The notes beneath the pieces were generated by a model. It ran no database searches. It saw only the letters and a program-made list of their open reading frames with translations, and was not told where the DNA came from. The position numbers and the translations under genes were made by a program. Positions 19,801-28,160 of a stretch of DNA of 64,000 bases are shown here, piece after piece. This DNA comes from Sphingobacterium sp. CZ-UAM (GTDB lineage: Bacteria; Bacteroidota; Bacteroidia; Sphingobacteriales; Sphingobacteriaceae). The stretch lies in the NCBI RefSeq assembly GCF_002000245.1, contig NZ_MTCM01000002.1:806001-870000 (forward strand), given 5' to 3'. Each line of letters begins with the position of its first letter. Position 1 is the stretch's first letter.

Positions 19801-20123
19801 CTTATATGTTCCGTTTTAAAGGTCTTGGTAAGCTGGTTGGCCGCACAACAATGGGTATTCTGGTCGGTATCAGTGGATATCCGCCGTTGTTGGATGGTGG
19901 ACGTATTACCTCACCTAACTTTGGCGTATATGATCTGAAAGGAAACTGGATTATAGAAAATGAGGGTGTTGCTCCGGATATCTTTGTTGAGCAATTACCG
20001 AAAGATTTGTTAGAGGGACGCGATCCTCAATTGGAAAGAACGGTGAAGATTTTATTGGAAGAAATGAAAACTTATCCTTACAAAAATCTACAGAAACCAG
20101 CAGATCCAATACGGGTAAATTAA
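16803..20123 (+). CDS. Tricorn-like S41 family peptidase, exported
   Basis: 1106 residues. A signal peptide covers about 1-23 (LLIGTSFLQVKGQ). Residues 30-530 contain repeated NP.FSPDGK-type blades of two beta-propellers (PD40/TolB-like). A Lys/Glu-rich linker lies near 550-600. The C-terminal part holds a tricorn C1-like domain, a PDZ domain near 800-880 and the S41 core, with NERNNGGGW, the likely nucleophile Ser994 in GSGGD and a family His in VVGHNY. Family members process peptides; export suggests periplasmic peptide degradation. A paralogue with the same architecture lies at 42913-46116. Confidence 0.93.
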   Translation: MNKTHFKFIAALLIGTSFLQVKGQETLLLRNPSISASNIAFVYGGDIWLADKNGGNPRRLTTNPGVEQNPMFSPDGKKIAFTGNYDGNTDVYVLPIEGGEPQRITYHPSSDVLRGWLNNDEVYYTTSRDFTYALSPRLYSSNIQRLGMDKALLMPEATQGSPSADGRYWAYIKNTDPTERDRVAFKRYRGGGTPTIWIFDTKTKEIEAIPQVKSNDVKPLWLGNKVYFLSDRDKIVNIFSYDTKSKKVEKLTDFKDYDVRSLNGNGNELIFEYAGILNTLSLNNNNKITALHISVNTDAMFKRPFYKNIKEDIRYVALSPTGQRALFESRGEIFTVPKEKGEARNLSNSPGSHERFPDWSPNGKWVSYISDKNGAYQLVLVDQFGKDQPLYFNLGETNFYFEPTWSPDSKKLFYNDAHLNLYYIDIASKAIVKVADDKLSGQTGRVSNHFQPSWSPDSKWISFTRTLENGVPAVFMYNLDSKKTQQITDGMSSVRSTAFSQDGKYLFFTASTNTGLTNSGLHMSATQRNVDYAVYAFILSSKTPSFFKNESDEEQIREEKADKPAEKESNKTARVKENDKKAPKNDKKEETPASKPEDKSIQVDFDRIENRIVALPLPVGTYWNLNGLVPNQLTYQRGGTIGAYDFKDLENKTLVENARSFVISADGKKMLYQTGNGYNIVTAGQKVASPTAGAIKLDGIQQLVDPVAEWKQVFNEVWAMQKDYFYVENMHGADWKAMKAKYEKFLPFVNHRSDLGYLLNEMMGEMVVGHNYIYPGDQPSTPSVSVGVLGADYTIKNGYYQIGKLFTRLEWNPSFKAPLAEPGLNIREGDYIVAVNGIELTEEKDIYSLFDNTVGKQVTLKINSKPSLVGAREVVVKPISFADEMSLRSMEWVERNRKKVDQLSNGQIAYVYMPNTGPEGYTYFNRYYFSQMDKKALLMDERNNGGGWVADYVIDLLSRELISGWGIRDGRGFTTPGNGIYGPKAMIINENAGSGGDMMPYMFRFKGLGKLVGRTTMGILVGISGYPPLLDGGRITSPNFGVYDLKGNWIIENEGVAPDIFVEQLPKDLLEGRDPQLERTVKILLEEMKTYPYKNLQKPADPIRVN

Positions 20124-20509
20124 TAAGTCAATATCGATAGAGAAAAGGCTGTATTTATAAAGTCGATTTTGGTAAATCTTTGCAAATTTAAGTTTTGAGC
20201 AAATGATTGGTTTACTAAAACGGGCAATTTTCAGATCGAAAATTGCCCGTTTTTCATTCTCAAAAAGTCATCTTGAGCTGGTAGCCAAATTTTTATATCG
20301 TACTGTCGACCCCTATCTTACTAAGAAAAGGTTTCCTTTTATATAGTGCTTTTTTATGGTGTTTAAATAAATATTCCTTTGTTTAAAGCAGTTTTAGGGC
20401 GTTTGTTGCTTCGTGTTCAGTAGCTAAGATCCGGAAAGCTTGATTGAATTGTGGCTACTTTATAAAGTAACATGCTTTTATTGTTATCTTTAAAGCATAT
20501 TTAAAATTT
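20124..20509 (+). other. Intergenic region: terminator, then probable promoter of the CPBP gene
   Basis: A strong hairpin terminator occupies 20217-20254. Near the right end, TATCTTTA at 20485-20492 is one base from the TAnnTTTG box and lies 18 nt before the CPBP start. The stretch between (20255-20480) holds nothing I recognise. Confidence 0.55.
20217..20254 (+). terminator. Rho-independent terminator after the S41 peptidase
   Basis: A perfect 12-bp stem, CGGGCAATTTTC at 20221-20232 and its complement at 20238-20249, with a 5-nt loop AGATC, followed by TTTTTC and preceded by AAAA. Confidence 0.93.
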
Positions 20510-21433
20510 ATGTACCCCGAGCAAACTACATCCCCATTTCAATCTTTATTGCGTCTGGTCCTGTTGGTCATCGGATTTACCTTTATCTCACAGGTTATCG
20601 GTATCCTTATCCTCTTTTTCTACTACAAATTTACAGGACAGGTATTCTCATTGGCCATACTTATGCAAGGTTCTCCAAATGAAATGCGTTTTTTGTTATT
20701 GTTGAGTAGTCTGGGCTCATTTGTTGTACCAGCTTATCTGATGAATACCCGCGAGGGGTATGGAATCCGTTATTTTAAGCAGGAATATCAGCCGCGGGCA
20801 AAGCAGTTCGCTTATATCTTTTTCGCTATGCTCGCTTTTATGCCACTGATGAGTTTAATCGGACATTGGAATGAATCGTTACAGCTGCCGGACAATATGC
20901 GATCCGTACAGGTTTGGATGGAACGTAGTGAGCGGGAATCGGGCGATCTGATAGAGGGGATTATCGTAGAAACAAGTTTTATAGGATTTCTGTTTAACTT
21001 GGTTGTTTTGGCTTTGATACCAGCAATAGGCGAAGAGCTATTATTTCGTGGTATCCTTCAAAATATTGTCGGAAGATGGATATCTAATCCCCACGTAGTC
21101 ATCTGGATTGTAGCTTTTGTTTTTAGTGCCATACATCTGCAGTTTTTTGGCTTTATACCACGGATGTTATTGGGAGCATTTTTTGGTTACCTCTATCTGT
21201 GGGGCAAAAATATCTGGTTACCTATTTTCGGCCATTTCGTCAACAATGCAGGGGCTACAATCATGGCATTTTATTATACCAGAAATGGTAAAAGCTATGA
21301 TGAAATCAATGCATTTGAAGTGCAATCTTGGTGGATATATGTTGTAGGCTTCATTTTTACTGCTATTTTTGTATTCTTATTTTATCTCTCAACACAAAAA
21401 GAAAACCATGGAGAACGACTGGAAGAAAATTAA
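20510..21433 (+). CDS. CPBP family intramembrane glutamic endopeptidase
   Basis: 307 residues with about eight hydrophobic segments. The CPBP (Rce1/ABI) motifs are present: EELLFRG with the catalytic glutamate pair, the FSAIHLQF helix and the GHFVNN segment. Bacterial homologues are thought to process membrane peptides such as bacteriocin leaders, or to act in self-immunity, but no such genes are nearby. The gene overlaps the start of the DUF2007 gene and precedes cdsA, so the three are probably one operon. Confidence 0.9.
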   Translation: MYPEQTTSPFQSLLRLVLLVIGFTFISQVIGILILFFYYKFTGQVFSLAILMQGSPNEMRFLLLLSSLGSFVVPAYLMNTREGYGIRYFKQEYQPRAKQFAYIFFAMLAFMPLMSLIGHWNESLQLPDNMRSVQVWMERSERESGDLIEGIIVETSFIGFLFNLVVLALIPAIGEELLFRGILQNIVGRWISNPHVVIWIVAFVFSAIHLQFFGFIPRMLLGAFFGYLYLWGKNIWLPIFGHFVNNAGATIMAFYYTRNGKSYDEINAFEVQSWWIYVVGFIFTAIFVFLFYLSTQKENHGERLEEN

Positions 21434-21617
21434 AACATACACAAATGCTATTCAGGCTGAAATAGTAAAACAGATGCTGGAGGAGAACGGTATTCCTACT
21501 GTGGTATTGAATAAACAGGATTCTTCTTATCTGTTTGGAAAAATAGAGCTGTATGTGAGTGAAAATTCGGTTGAAACTGCCGAAAGACTGATGGAAGAAG
21601 CAGCGGGAGAAAATTAG
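21408..21617 (+). CDS. DUF2007 domain protein (putative signal-transducing)
   Basis: 69 residues starting at the ATG at 21408 (MENDWKKIKTYTN), inside the end of the CPBP gene; the in-frame upstream start at 21369 would be almost wholly within that gene and is less likely. The EAEIVKQMLEENGIP-like helix and the V.NKQDSSY...G.IELYV strand are typical of the DUF2007 fold, which resembles PII-like ferredoxin folds. Its function is unknown. Confidence 0.85.
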   Translation: MENDWKKIKTYTNAIQAEIVKQMLEENGIPTVVLNKQDSSYLFGKIELYVSENSVETAERLMEEAAGEN

Positions 21618-21618
21618 A

Positions 21619-22419
21619 ATGAAGACAAGAGCGATAACCGGAGCCATTTTTGTAGCTGTCATGGTGGCATCTACCTTATTCGGGCCATATTTATACAGTG
21701 TTTTTTTTACGCTGTTGAGTGCATGGTGCCTGTATGAATTTTATGGTATCGTATCATCGGAAGAACGAGCGCCCAATAAGCCACTCGGAATTCTCTTAGC
21801 CGTGGCACTATTTGTCCTAGGATCTATGGTAGCTATAGGTGATTTGGCGCCTAAATTCCTATGGCTTATCACACCATTGGTCAGTTTGACCTATATTATT
21901 TCACTTTTTCAAAAAAGAAGTTTTCCTTTTAATGATATAGCCTATACATTTTTGGGAATCTGTTATGTGACCTTACCTTTCTTCCTTTTTGCGCAACTGG
22001 GCTTTATCAGTGGCGTTTTCAATCATTATATTCCGCTTGGGTTTTTAATATTGCTTTGGACGAATGATACTGGCGCATATCTTGCAGGGCGGAGTTTTGG
22101 AAAGCATAAACTGTTTGAGCGGATCTCTCCAAAAAAGACCTGGGAGGGATTCTTTGGGGGCTTTATTTTGGCCGTTGTTGTCGCTATAAATCTTGAAAAA
22201 TATTTTGGAAGTTTACCCTTGTGGCAATGGATTATCGTGGCCATGATCATTAGTATTGTTGGTACATTGGGAGATCTGGTTGAATCGATGTTAAAGCGGA
22301 GCTTACATGTAAAGGATTCGGGTAACATTCTGCCCGGACACGGCGGTTTTCTCGATCGTTTTGATGGCTTGTTATTGGCAGCACCGATGGTTTATGTTTT
22401 CTTAATTTTAATCAGTTAA
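21619..22419 (+). CDS. cdsA: Phosphatidate cytidylyltransferase
   Basis: CdsA makes CDP-diacylglycerol from phosphatidate and CTP at the inner membrane, the branch point of phospholipid synthesis. The protein has 266 residues and about eight TM segments. The diagnostic signature is complete near the C-terminus: SPKKTWEGFFGG, then GDLVESMLKRSLHVKDSG and LPGHGGFLDRFD. It starts one nt after the DUF2007 stop and is followed by a DUF2461 gene after 7 nt, in a compact operon. Confidence 0.96.
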   Translation: MKTRAITGAIFVAVMVASTLFGPYLYSVFFTLLSAWCLYEFYGIVSSEERAPNKPLGILLAVALFVLGSMVAIGDLAPKFLWLITPLVSLTYIISLFQKRSFPFNDIAYTFLGICYVTLPFFLFAQLGFISGVFNHYIPLGFLILLWTNDTGAYLAGRSFGKHKLFERISPKKTWEGFFGGFILAVVVAINLEKYFGSLPLWQWIIVAMIISIVGTLGDLVESMLKRSLHVKDSGNILPGHGGFLDRFDGLLLAAPMVYVFLILIS

Positions 22420-22426
22420 AAGAATT

Positions 22427-23098
22427 ATGAGTCATATTCAGAAATCTACCTTTGATTTTTTGGTAGAATTAAAGGAAAATAATTCAAGGGAGTGGTTTGC
22501 GGAGAACCGGGAAAAGTATGAATCTGCACTGGCGGATGTACGGAGTTTTATAACTGACTTGATCGCTGCACTCAGTGAATTTGATCCAAAAATAAATACC
22601 TCTATTCAAGCTAATAAATGTTTATTCCGTATCTATAGAGATACACGGTTTTCAAATGACAAAACTCCCTATAAGACTTGGTTCGGAGCCGGAATATCTG
22701 TTGACGGAAGAAAGTTGCATGGCCCCGAATATTATATTCATATCGGCGCCGAAAATTCATTTATAGCCTGTGGTTATTGGAGGCCAGAAAAACTGCATCT
22801 GGAAGCGATTAGGCAGGAGATTGACTATAACGGTGAACAAATAGCGACAATTCTCAATCGTACATTGGATGATGGAAAAATAACATTGTTTAAAGAAGAT
22901 CTACTTAAACGTGCTCCCGCCGGTTACGCGGAGGATAACCCTTATATTGATTTTATCAAGCTAAAAAGTTTTGTTCTGGATCAGTCCCTGACGATCAAAG
23001 ATTTGTCCGACAAAAGTGCATTGGATAATATCATCGCCTCTTACAAAAAGATGTTACCGTTCAAGGAGTTTTTACAAGAGGCGATCGACAGCGAATAG
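22427..23098 (+). CDS. DUF2461 domain protein (TIGR02453 family)
   Basis: 223 residues. The N-terminal FDFLVELKENNSREWF motif, the RIYRDTRFS.DK.PYKTW segment (residues 65-88) and the YYIHIGAENSFIACGYW strand are characteristic of DUF2461. Function is unknown. It is the last gene of the cdsA operon and converges with anmK, with a single nt between the two stop codons; no separate terminator fits between them. Confidence 0.92.
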   Translation: MSHIQKSTFDFLVELKENNSREWFAENREKYESALADVRSFITDLIAALSEFDPKINTSIQANKCLFRIYRDTRFSNDKTPYKTWFGAGISVDGRKLHGPEYYIHIGAENSFIACGYWRPEKLHLEAIRQEIDYNGEQIATILNRTLDDGKITLFKEDLLKRAPAGYAEDNPYIDFIKLKSFVLDQSLTIKDLSDKSALDNIIASYKKMLPFKEFLQEAIDSE

Positions 23099-23099
23099 T

Positions 23100-24296
23100 C
23101 TACTGTGGTAGGCTGATTTTACCCATACAGACCGCTGGAGAATCTTTTATATGCGTGACATTGGATTTTTTTCCTGCAAGAGTTTCATTGGCCAATAGGG
23201 CAAAAAGAACGGCTTCTTTCGCATCAGGGTCAATACCCAGGGAGGCGAAACTGTCCACCTTGATGTCCGGTAGATTTGCTTTGATGTAGTCAAAAAGCAA
23301 AGGATTATGTAACCCGCCGCCACTGATGTATACCGAAACATTGGATAAACCTTTGGCCTGTTTACAGATGCCATCGATCATGGCCTGCGCTGAAAAGCGA
23401 TTGAGCGTGGCCATGACATCTTCTGCTGATAAACCTAAAGTATCTGAACGCCTTTGAGCCTCATTCAGGTAATCCAGGTTAAATAATTCCGGTCCTGTTG
23501 TTTTAGGAAACGCTAGATTTAGAAATTCTTCGGCAAGGAGCTGCTCTAATAACGGGGCATTAACTGTACCTTTTTTTGCAACGATAGCATCTCTGTCCAT
23601 CTCCTGATCAAAATGAGCTTTCATATACTGGTTCATCATTGTATTTCCCGGCCCTAGATCTGTCGCATAGGCTTCCAGATTATTTTGATGACTTGGTATA
23701 AAAGTGAAATTGGAAATACCTCCTATATTCAGTAAAAATCTGTTTTCAGTAGGATGGGAAAAAAGGAGGTAGTCCCCATAGGCTGCCAAAGGTGCGCCCT
23801 CTCCTCCTGCGGCAATGTGCTTTTGTCTAAAATCCGATAATGTAATTATTCCCGTATGTATCGCAATATGGTCTCCGTCGCCGATTTGTAGCGTACTATT
23901 GGGCCAATTCAGATCTTTCGTTAACGATTGGGGGGCATGGTAGACCGTTTGTCCATGGCTAGCAATACAATCTATCTGATCAGCTGAGATGTTCCAGCTA
24001 GCTATTGCTTGATTGATCAGGTTCGCGTGGGTGATACCTACGTATGCATTAAGTCCCGAAAGTAACTGCTGGTCGATGGTCCTTTTGGCGAATATTTCAC
24101 GGACTTTGGTTCTAAAAATATCTTCATAGTCCATTGTAATAAACTTTTCTAAACTTATCCTGGTGGCCTTTCCCGCGTTTTCAATACGACATAATGCGAC
24201 ATCTAGTCCATCTAAGGAGGTCCCGGACATTAAGCCAATAATAAAACGCTCCTTTTTTAGTGCGATCTGATAAAGTTTTTCGATTTGCGGATTCAT
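23100..24296 (-). CDS. anmK: Anhydro-N-acetylmuramic acid kinase
   Basis: AnmK phosphorylates and opens 1,6-anhydro-MurNAc, recycling peptidoglycan sugars to MurNAc-6-P. The 398-residue protein has the N-terminal GLMSGTSLDGLDVAL phosphate-binding motif at about 21-35, the SHGQTVYHAP segment, GGISNFTF and the late SGGGLHNPLL motif. Its presence fits the cell-wall lytic enzymes further right (29.7-33.8 kb), whose products could feed recycling. The gene is divergent from gcvH. Confidence 0.96.
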   Translation of the reverse strand: MNPQIEKLYQIALKKERFIIGLMSGTSLDGLDVALCRIENAGKATRISLEKFITMDYEDIFRTKVREIFAKRTIDQQLLSGLNAYVGITHANLINQAIASWNISADQIDCIASHGQTVYHAPQSLTKDLNWPNSTLQIGDGDHIAIHTGIITLSDFRQKHIAAGGEGAPLAAYGDYLLFSHPTENRFLLNIGGISNFTFIPSHQNNLEAYATDLGPGNTMMNQYMKAHFDQEMDRDAIVAKKGTVNAPLLEQLLAEEFLNLAFPKTTGPELFNLDYLNEAQRRSDTLGLSAEDVMATLNRFSAQAMIDGICKQAKGLSNVSVYISGGGLHNPLLFDYIKANLPDIKVDSFASLGIDPDAKEAVLFALLANETLAGKKSNVTHIKDSPAVCMGKISLPQ

Positions 24297-24396
24297 AATC
24301 TAAAAATAAACACAAAAATGTTATAATGAATATCATTTTTGACAATTGAAGATATTTTGTAACTTCACGGCATTAAAAATCAAAAAATTAGATACA

Positions 24397-24777
24397 ATGA
24401 ATTTTCCAGCAGAATTGAAATACACCAAAGATCACGAATGGATTCGTGTTGAAGGTGATGAAGCAGTTGTAGGGATTACTGATTTCGCTCAACGTGAATT
24501 GGGTGACATCGTTTTTGTTGACATTAATACTGTAGGTGAGGAAGTTGCCGCAAATGAAGTTTTCGGTACGATCGAAGCTGTAAAAACAGTTTCTGATTTG
24601 TTTTTACCTGTAGCAGCTACAATTTTATCGGTTAATGATGCAATTGATGCTTCTCCTGAACTGGTGAATTCTGATCCTTACGGTGAAGGCTGGATTGTCC
24701 GTGTCAAATTGAATAATGCAGCAGATGTGGATGCATTACTATCTGCAGATCAATACAAAGAAGAAATCAACGCATAA
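24397..24777 (+). CDS. gcvH: Glycine cleavage system H protein
   Basis: The lipoyl carrier of the glycine cleavage complex, which shuttles the aminomethyl group between P, T and L proteins. The ATG at 24397 gives a 126-residue protein of standard length; an in-frame TTG at 24346 would add an atypical 17-residue extension. The lipoylated lysine is Lys63 in [11 protein letters not shown]. The other glycine-cleavage genes are not in the window. A strong terminator follows. Confidence 0.97.
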   Translation: MNFPAELKYTKDHEWIRVEGDEAVVGITDFAQRELGDIVFVDINTVGEEVAANEVFGTIEAVKTVSDLFLPVAATILSVNDAIDASPELVNSDPYGEGWIVRVKLNNAADVDALLSADQYKEEINA

Positions 24778-24790
24778 TATCAGCGTGATA

Positions 24791-24835
24791 AAAAAAGACG
24801 GGGGTAATTTTTATAATTACCCCCGTCTTTTTTGT
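24791..24835. terminator. Bidirectional terminator between gcvH and the convergent DUF6263-like gene
   Basis: A long stem (AAAAAGACGGGGGTAATT at 24792-24809 paired with 24815-24832) closes a TTTAT loop. It has an A-run on one side and a T-run on the other, so it can end transcription from gcvH and, on the other strand, from the gene to its right. Confidence 0.93.
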
Positions 24836-24936
24836 TAAAAGCATTTATTTTTATTGATTCGTATTTTTTTACGAAATGACCAATTCACTCGCCGCGGTCG
24901 GCATATCGGCCGTAACGAACCTTCAGTCGCTGCCAT

Positions 24937-25692
24937 CTACTGGCATTTTATGACCGTTTTAATCTTTGCTTCGGGCATATCGATATCACTTGTCATCTCC
25001 GTTATTTTAGTCAGACAAGTCTTTTTATCCAATACATAGAATCCCTGCATGTTACCTACTTGCTTTGCATCAGATCCAAACATCTTCCCCTCCACATTTA
25101 CTTTATAGCCTTGCTCATTTACTTCTGCAAGTGTCATTTTGTTTTCGATTAATAGACCCGACTCTTCCGATTCGGCTTTTGAAGTCCATGATTCCCCGAT
25201 GCCAATGGGGTTCTCTGGTAATACTGTGCTGATATTTTCAAACATGCTCCGATCAAATGGAAGGTTGACCCCCTCGGGCAGTGTAATATTTGAGGATTTT
25301 CCCAATTGATCTATAGAGAAGCTGATCTTACTATCTACCAATTTTCCTACTGTAGCATGCATCTGCTTCGAAAATTCATTTGCTTCTGGATTTTTGGAGT
25401 CGTAAGTCATTTCCATGGCTTCGCCACTCATTTTCATATTGATACCGGTATATTTAAGTTCAAATAAAAAAGAGTTATCTTTCTTTGTGGTATTTGTAAT
25501 ATCAAATCCCATCGTTAAATCTGTCACAATCTTTTGTCCGCTAGTTTCGATATCCATGGCCATGATAACGTTTTGCGCTACTTTCTTGCCCTCCTCGGGG
25601 TTCACCCGAAGGGTATATTTCTTTTGAGCCGATACAGATAGGGCGATCAATGCAAATAAAGCAGTTGAGGCCATTGTTTTCAGTTTTTTCAT
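24937..25692 (-). CDS. Exported protein, probably DUF6263 family
   Basis: 251 residues with a clear signal peptide (MKKLKTMASTALFALIALSVSAQ). The mature part is beta-rich with repeated amphipathic strands and short polar turns; the ILPENPIGIGESWTSK-like segment (residues 160-172) is the most recognisable block and is typical of DUF6263-type proteins of Bacteroidota. No catalytic motif is visible. Likely periplasmic. It converges with gcvH. Confidence 0.75.
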   Translation of the reverse strand: MKKLKTMASTALFALIALSVSAQKKYTLRVNPEEGKKVAQNVIMAMDIETSGQKIVTDLTMGFDITNTTKKDNSFLFELKYTGINMKMSGEAMEMTYDSKNPEANEFSKQMHATVGKLVDSKISFSIDQLGKSSNITLPEGVNLPFDRSMFENISTVLPENPIGIGESWTSKAESEESGLLIENKMTLAEVNEQGYKVNVEGKMFGSDAKQVGNMQGFYVLDKKTCLTKITEMTSDIDMPEAKIKTVIKCQ

Positions 25693-25734
25693 CTATTGGA
25701 TTTTTTGTTGTTAATAACAGGACAGGTAAATATA

Positions 25735-25768
25735 AAAAAAAATCCCTTTTACGTCAGTAAAAGGGATT
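25735..25768 (-). terminator. Terminator of pdhB
   Basis: A perfect 12-bp stem (AATCCCTTTTAC at 25741-25752 and its complement at 25757-25768) with a 4-nt loop. On the minus strand it is followed by a run of at least eight T, 26 nt after the pdhB stop. Confidence 0.93.
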
Positions 25769-25793
25769 GTTATTTGATTCAAAAAGAATTCAG

Positions 25794-26780
25794 TTATTTT
25801 TTGATGTAAGATACTTCTTTTACAGCTTTCACTACTTTTTCTACGCTAGGTAACGCAGCTTCGATCAAAGTTGGTGCATAAGGAAGAGGTACATCAGCAC
25901 AATTCACACGGATTACCGGAGCGTCCAAATAATCAAATGCATTGCGCTGTACATTAAATGCTAGGTCAGTAGAGATAGATGCCAATGGCCAAGCTTCTTC
26001 TACGATAACCAGACGGTTTGTTTTCTTTACAGATTCAATAAGCGTAGGGTAATCAATAGGACGTACAGAACGCAAATCGATCAATTCTACACTGATACCT
26101 TCTTTTTTAAGTTCTTCAACTGCAGGGATTACAACACGAGGAAGCATTTTACCGAAAGAAACAACAGTAACATCAGTACCTTCCTGAATGATGTTTGCTT
26201 TTCCGATTTCTAGGTAGTACTCCTCTTCAGGGACTTCACCTTTATCACCGTACATAACCTCAGATTCCATGAAGATCACCGGATCTGGATCAATGATAGC
26301 AGATTTCAATAAACCTTTAGCTTCGTAAGGATTCGAAGGAACAACCACTTTTAATCCTGGAGTATTTGCAAACCAGTTTTCAAAGTTTTGAGAGTGCTGT
26401 GCAGCTAGCTGACCTGCATTTCCTGTTGGGCCACGGAAAACCATCGGAATAGAAAACTGCCCACCGCTCATGGAGTGGATTTTTGCAGCAGCATTGATCA
26501 CCTGGTCAATTGCAACAAGTGAAAAGTTGAATGTCATGAATTCAACAATTGGTTTTAAACCGTTCATTGCTGCACCAACAGCGATACCAGCAAAACCTAG
26601 TTCAGCAATAGGTGTATCAATGATACGTTTTGCACCGAATTCATCAAGCATACCTTGGCTTACTTTATAAGCACCGTTATACTCAGCAACTTCTTCACCT
26701 AATAAAAATATTTTGTCGTCTTTACGCATTTCTTCGTTCATTGCTTCACGAAGTGCTTCTCTGAATTGTATTTCTCTCAT
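25794..26780 (-). CDS. pdhB: Pyruvate dehydrogenase E1 component, beta subunit
   Basis: 328 residues, the normal length of the separate E1-beta subunit. It begins MREIQFREALREAMNEEM and holds the E1-beta motifs LGEEVAEYNGAYKVSQGL-like (residues 26-43), the EFMTFNF segment, RGPTGNAGQLAAQHSQ and the C-terminal transketolase domain with EEAWPLASI. With E1-alpha and E2/E3, which lie elsewhere, it decarboxylates pyruvate to acetyl-CoA using thiamine diphosphate. It has its own terminator. Confidence 0.96.
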   Translation of the reverse strand: MREIQFREALREAMNEEMRKDDKIFLLGEEVAEYNGAYKVSQGMLDEFGAKRIIDTPIAELGFAGIAVGAAMNGLKPIVEFMTFNFSLVAIDQVINAAAKIHSMSGGQFSIPMVFRGPTGNAGQLAAQHSQNFENWFANTPGLKVVVPSNPYEAKGLLKSAIIDPDPVIFMESEVMYGDKGEVPEEEYYLEIGKANIIQEGTDVTVVSFGKMLPRVVIPAVEELKKEGISVELIDLRSVRPIDYPTLIESVKKTNRLVIVEEAWPLASISTDLAFNVQRNAFDYLDAPVIRVNCADVPLPYAPTLIEAALPSVEKVVKAVKEVSYIKK

Positions 26781-26903
26781 CAGTTGTAAAATAGTATCAA
26801 TTTTTAGATCACAAATCTACTATTTAAAATTGATATTTTGAAGATTTGACTAGCTTAATTGTATAGTTTTATGTCATTTTTTAATAAGTAAATGACTTTT
26901 GTA

Positions 26904-27545
26904 TTAAATTTTGGAAAATAAGTCTGGCAAGAAATCCAGGGTTTGTATAAGTGCCTTATTACTATTCATTATCGCCAGCGGAATGTTCCACGTGGCACGG
27001 TTTCTTTTTTCGACATAATTGGAGATTCCACGAAGTTCGATCACCGGAAGATCCATTTTGTCAGCAGCAAAGAAAACTGCTGCACCTTCCATGCTTTCGA
27101 TACAGCTGTTGGGCTGTAGCTGCTGTACATTTGCAATACTGTCGGCATTCCCATGTACTTTATTTACTGTAATGCCATATCCCTGGGTTAAAAAAGGAAG
27201 CGATAGCTGTTTACCATGAAGCAAAGAAGACTCAAATGTTGACTTTCCATAGCCCAACTGTTCGATCGGGATAAACTCTAGGTCATCTTCTGCCCCCAAT
27301 TCTACCAACGATTCCGCAATGACCTGCACCACCGTACCTATTTTCAAGTTGCGGTCAAAGCAGCCCCCAATGCCTATATTGATAAGGAGATCATATTTGT
27401 TTTCGTGTAGTACTCTTCCTAATTCAAATGCTGTCGCAACCATGCCTACGCCAGTGATCAGCGTGTCACAATTGGGGTAATTGGCGGCAACTTCCAGAAA
27501 AGGCTGAATTTCGAATTGCGTAGCGGCAACGATTAATATCTTCAT
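26904..27545 (-). CDS. mqnB: Futalosine hydrolase
   Basis: 213 residues of the purine nucleoside phosphorylase/MTAN fold. The GIGGCFDR motif (57-64) and the ESMEGAAVFF motif (about 149-158) are those of nucleosidases, and the later SNYVEKRNRATWNIP block is typical of futalosine hydrolase rather than MTAN. The enzyme releases hypoxanthine from futalosine in the alternative menaquinone pathway. The other mqn genes are not in the window. A weak parS-like match lies inside the gene at 26984. Confidence 0.88.
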   Translation of the reverse strand: MKILIVAATQFEIQPFLEVAANYPNCDTLITGVGMVATAFELGRVLHENKYDLLINIGIGGCFDRNLKIGTVVQVIAESLVELGAEDDLEFIPIEQLGYGKSTFESSLLHGKQLSLPFLTQGYGITVNKVHGNADSIANVQQLQPNSCIESMEGAAVFFAADKMDLPVIELRGISNYVEKRNRATWNIPLAIMNSNKALIQTLDFLPDLFSKI

Positions 27546-27703
27546 GACAGACTTCTTTTAATAGTATGCGAAAATTACGAATTATCGCGGAGGTCTTTAG
27601 CACATTAAAATAAAAATCGGCGCGTGATCTTTAGCTCTCAATTATATTACCATATTCTGACGGCATTCCTAAAATAGAAATGTTAAAATTGGGCTCAAAG
27701 CCG

Positions 27704-27711
27704 TATCTTTG
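27704..27711 (+). promoter_or_regulatory. Promoter -7 box of queD
   Basis: TATCTTTG fits TAnnTTTG exactly and ends 7 nt before the queD ATG. With a start of transcription 4-7 nt further on, the mRNA would have almost no leader. No strong -33 element is visible. Confidence 0.6.
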
Positions 27712-27718
27712 TATTATT

Positions 27719-28132
27719 ATGATATTTATAACTCGTCGTGAACGTTTTTGTGCAGCACATAAGCTGTATCGTGAAGATTGGAGCAATGAACAAAACGAAC
27801 AAGTTTTCGGGCTCTGTTCTAATCCAAATTGGCATGGGCACAATTATGACCTTTTTGTCACAGTCAAGGGGGAGGTAAATCCCGAAACTGGTTTTTTGAT
27901 CGACTTAAAGATCATGAAGGAAATTATCAATCACAGTATCATTGATAAAGTGGATCATCGTAATTTCAATCTGGATGTTGAGTTTATGAAGGGTGTCATG
28001 GCTTCTACCGAAAATATCGCTATAGAGATATTTAAGATCCTGAAACCACAGTTTGAAGCACAGGGTGTGGCCTTGCATAGTGTTCGTTTACACGAAACCG
28101 AAAATAACTACGTCGAATATTTTGGCGATTAA
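27719..28132 (+). CDS. queD: 6-carboxytetrahydropterin synthase (QueD/PTPS family)
   Basis: 137 residues from the ATG at 27719; the longer in-frame reading from 27680 would include the promoter box and is rejected. Zinc ligands His14, His39 and His41 and the catalytic Cys33 (GLCSNPNWHGHNY) are visible. QueD turns 7,8-dihydroneopterin triphosphate, the product of FolE, into 6-carboxytetrahydropterin for queuosine. The gene folE follows after 28 nt, so enzyme and substrate supplier are encoded together. A PTPS activity for other pterins cannot be excluded. Confidence 0.92.
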   Translation: MIFITRRERFCAAHKLYREDWSNEQNEQVFGLCSNPNWHGHNYDLFVTVKGEVNPETGFLIDLKIMKEIINHSIIDKVDHRNFNLDVEFMKGVMASTENIAIEIFKILKPQFEAQGVALHSVRLHETENNYVEYFGD

Positions 28133-28160
28133 TCTTTAATACATTTAAATAGTAGAAACT

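Noticed and set aside
26984..26999. Third parS-like sequence TGTTCCACGTGGCACG
   Set aside because: Only 13 of 16 positions match, the right half-site is broken and it lies within the futalosine hydrolase coding sequence.
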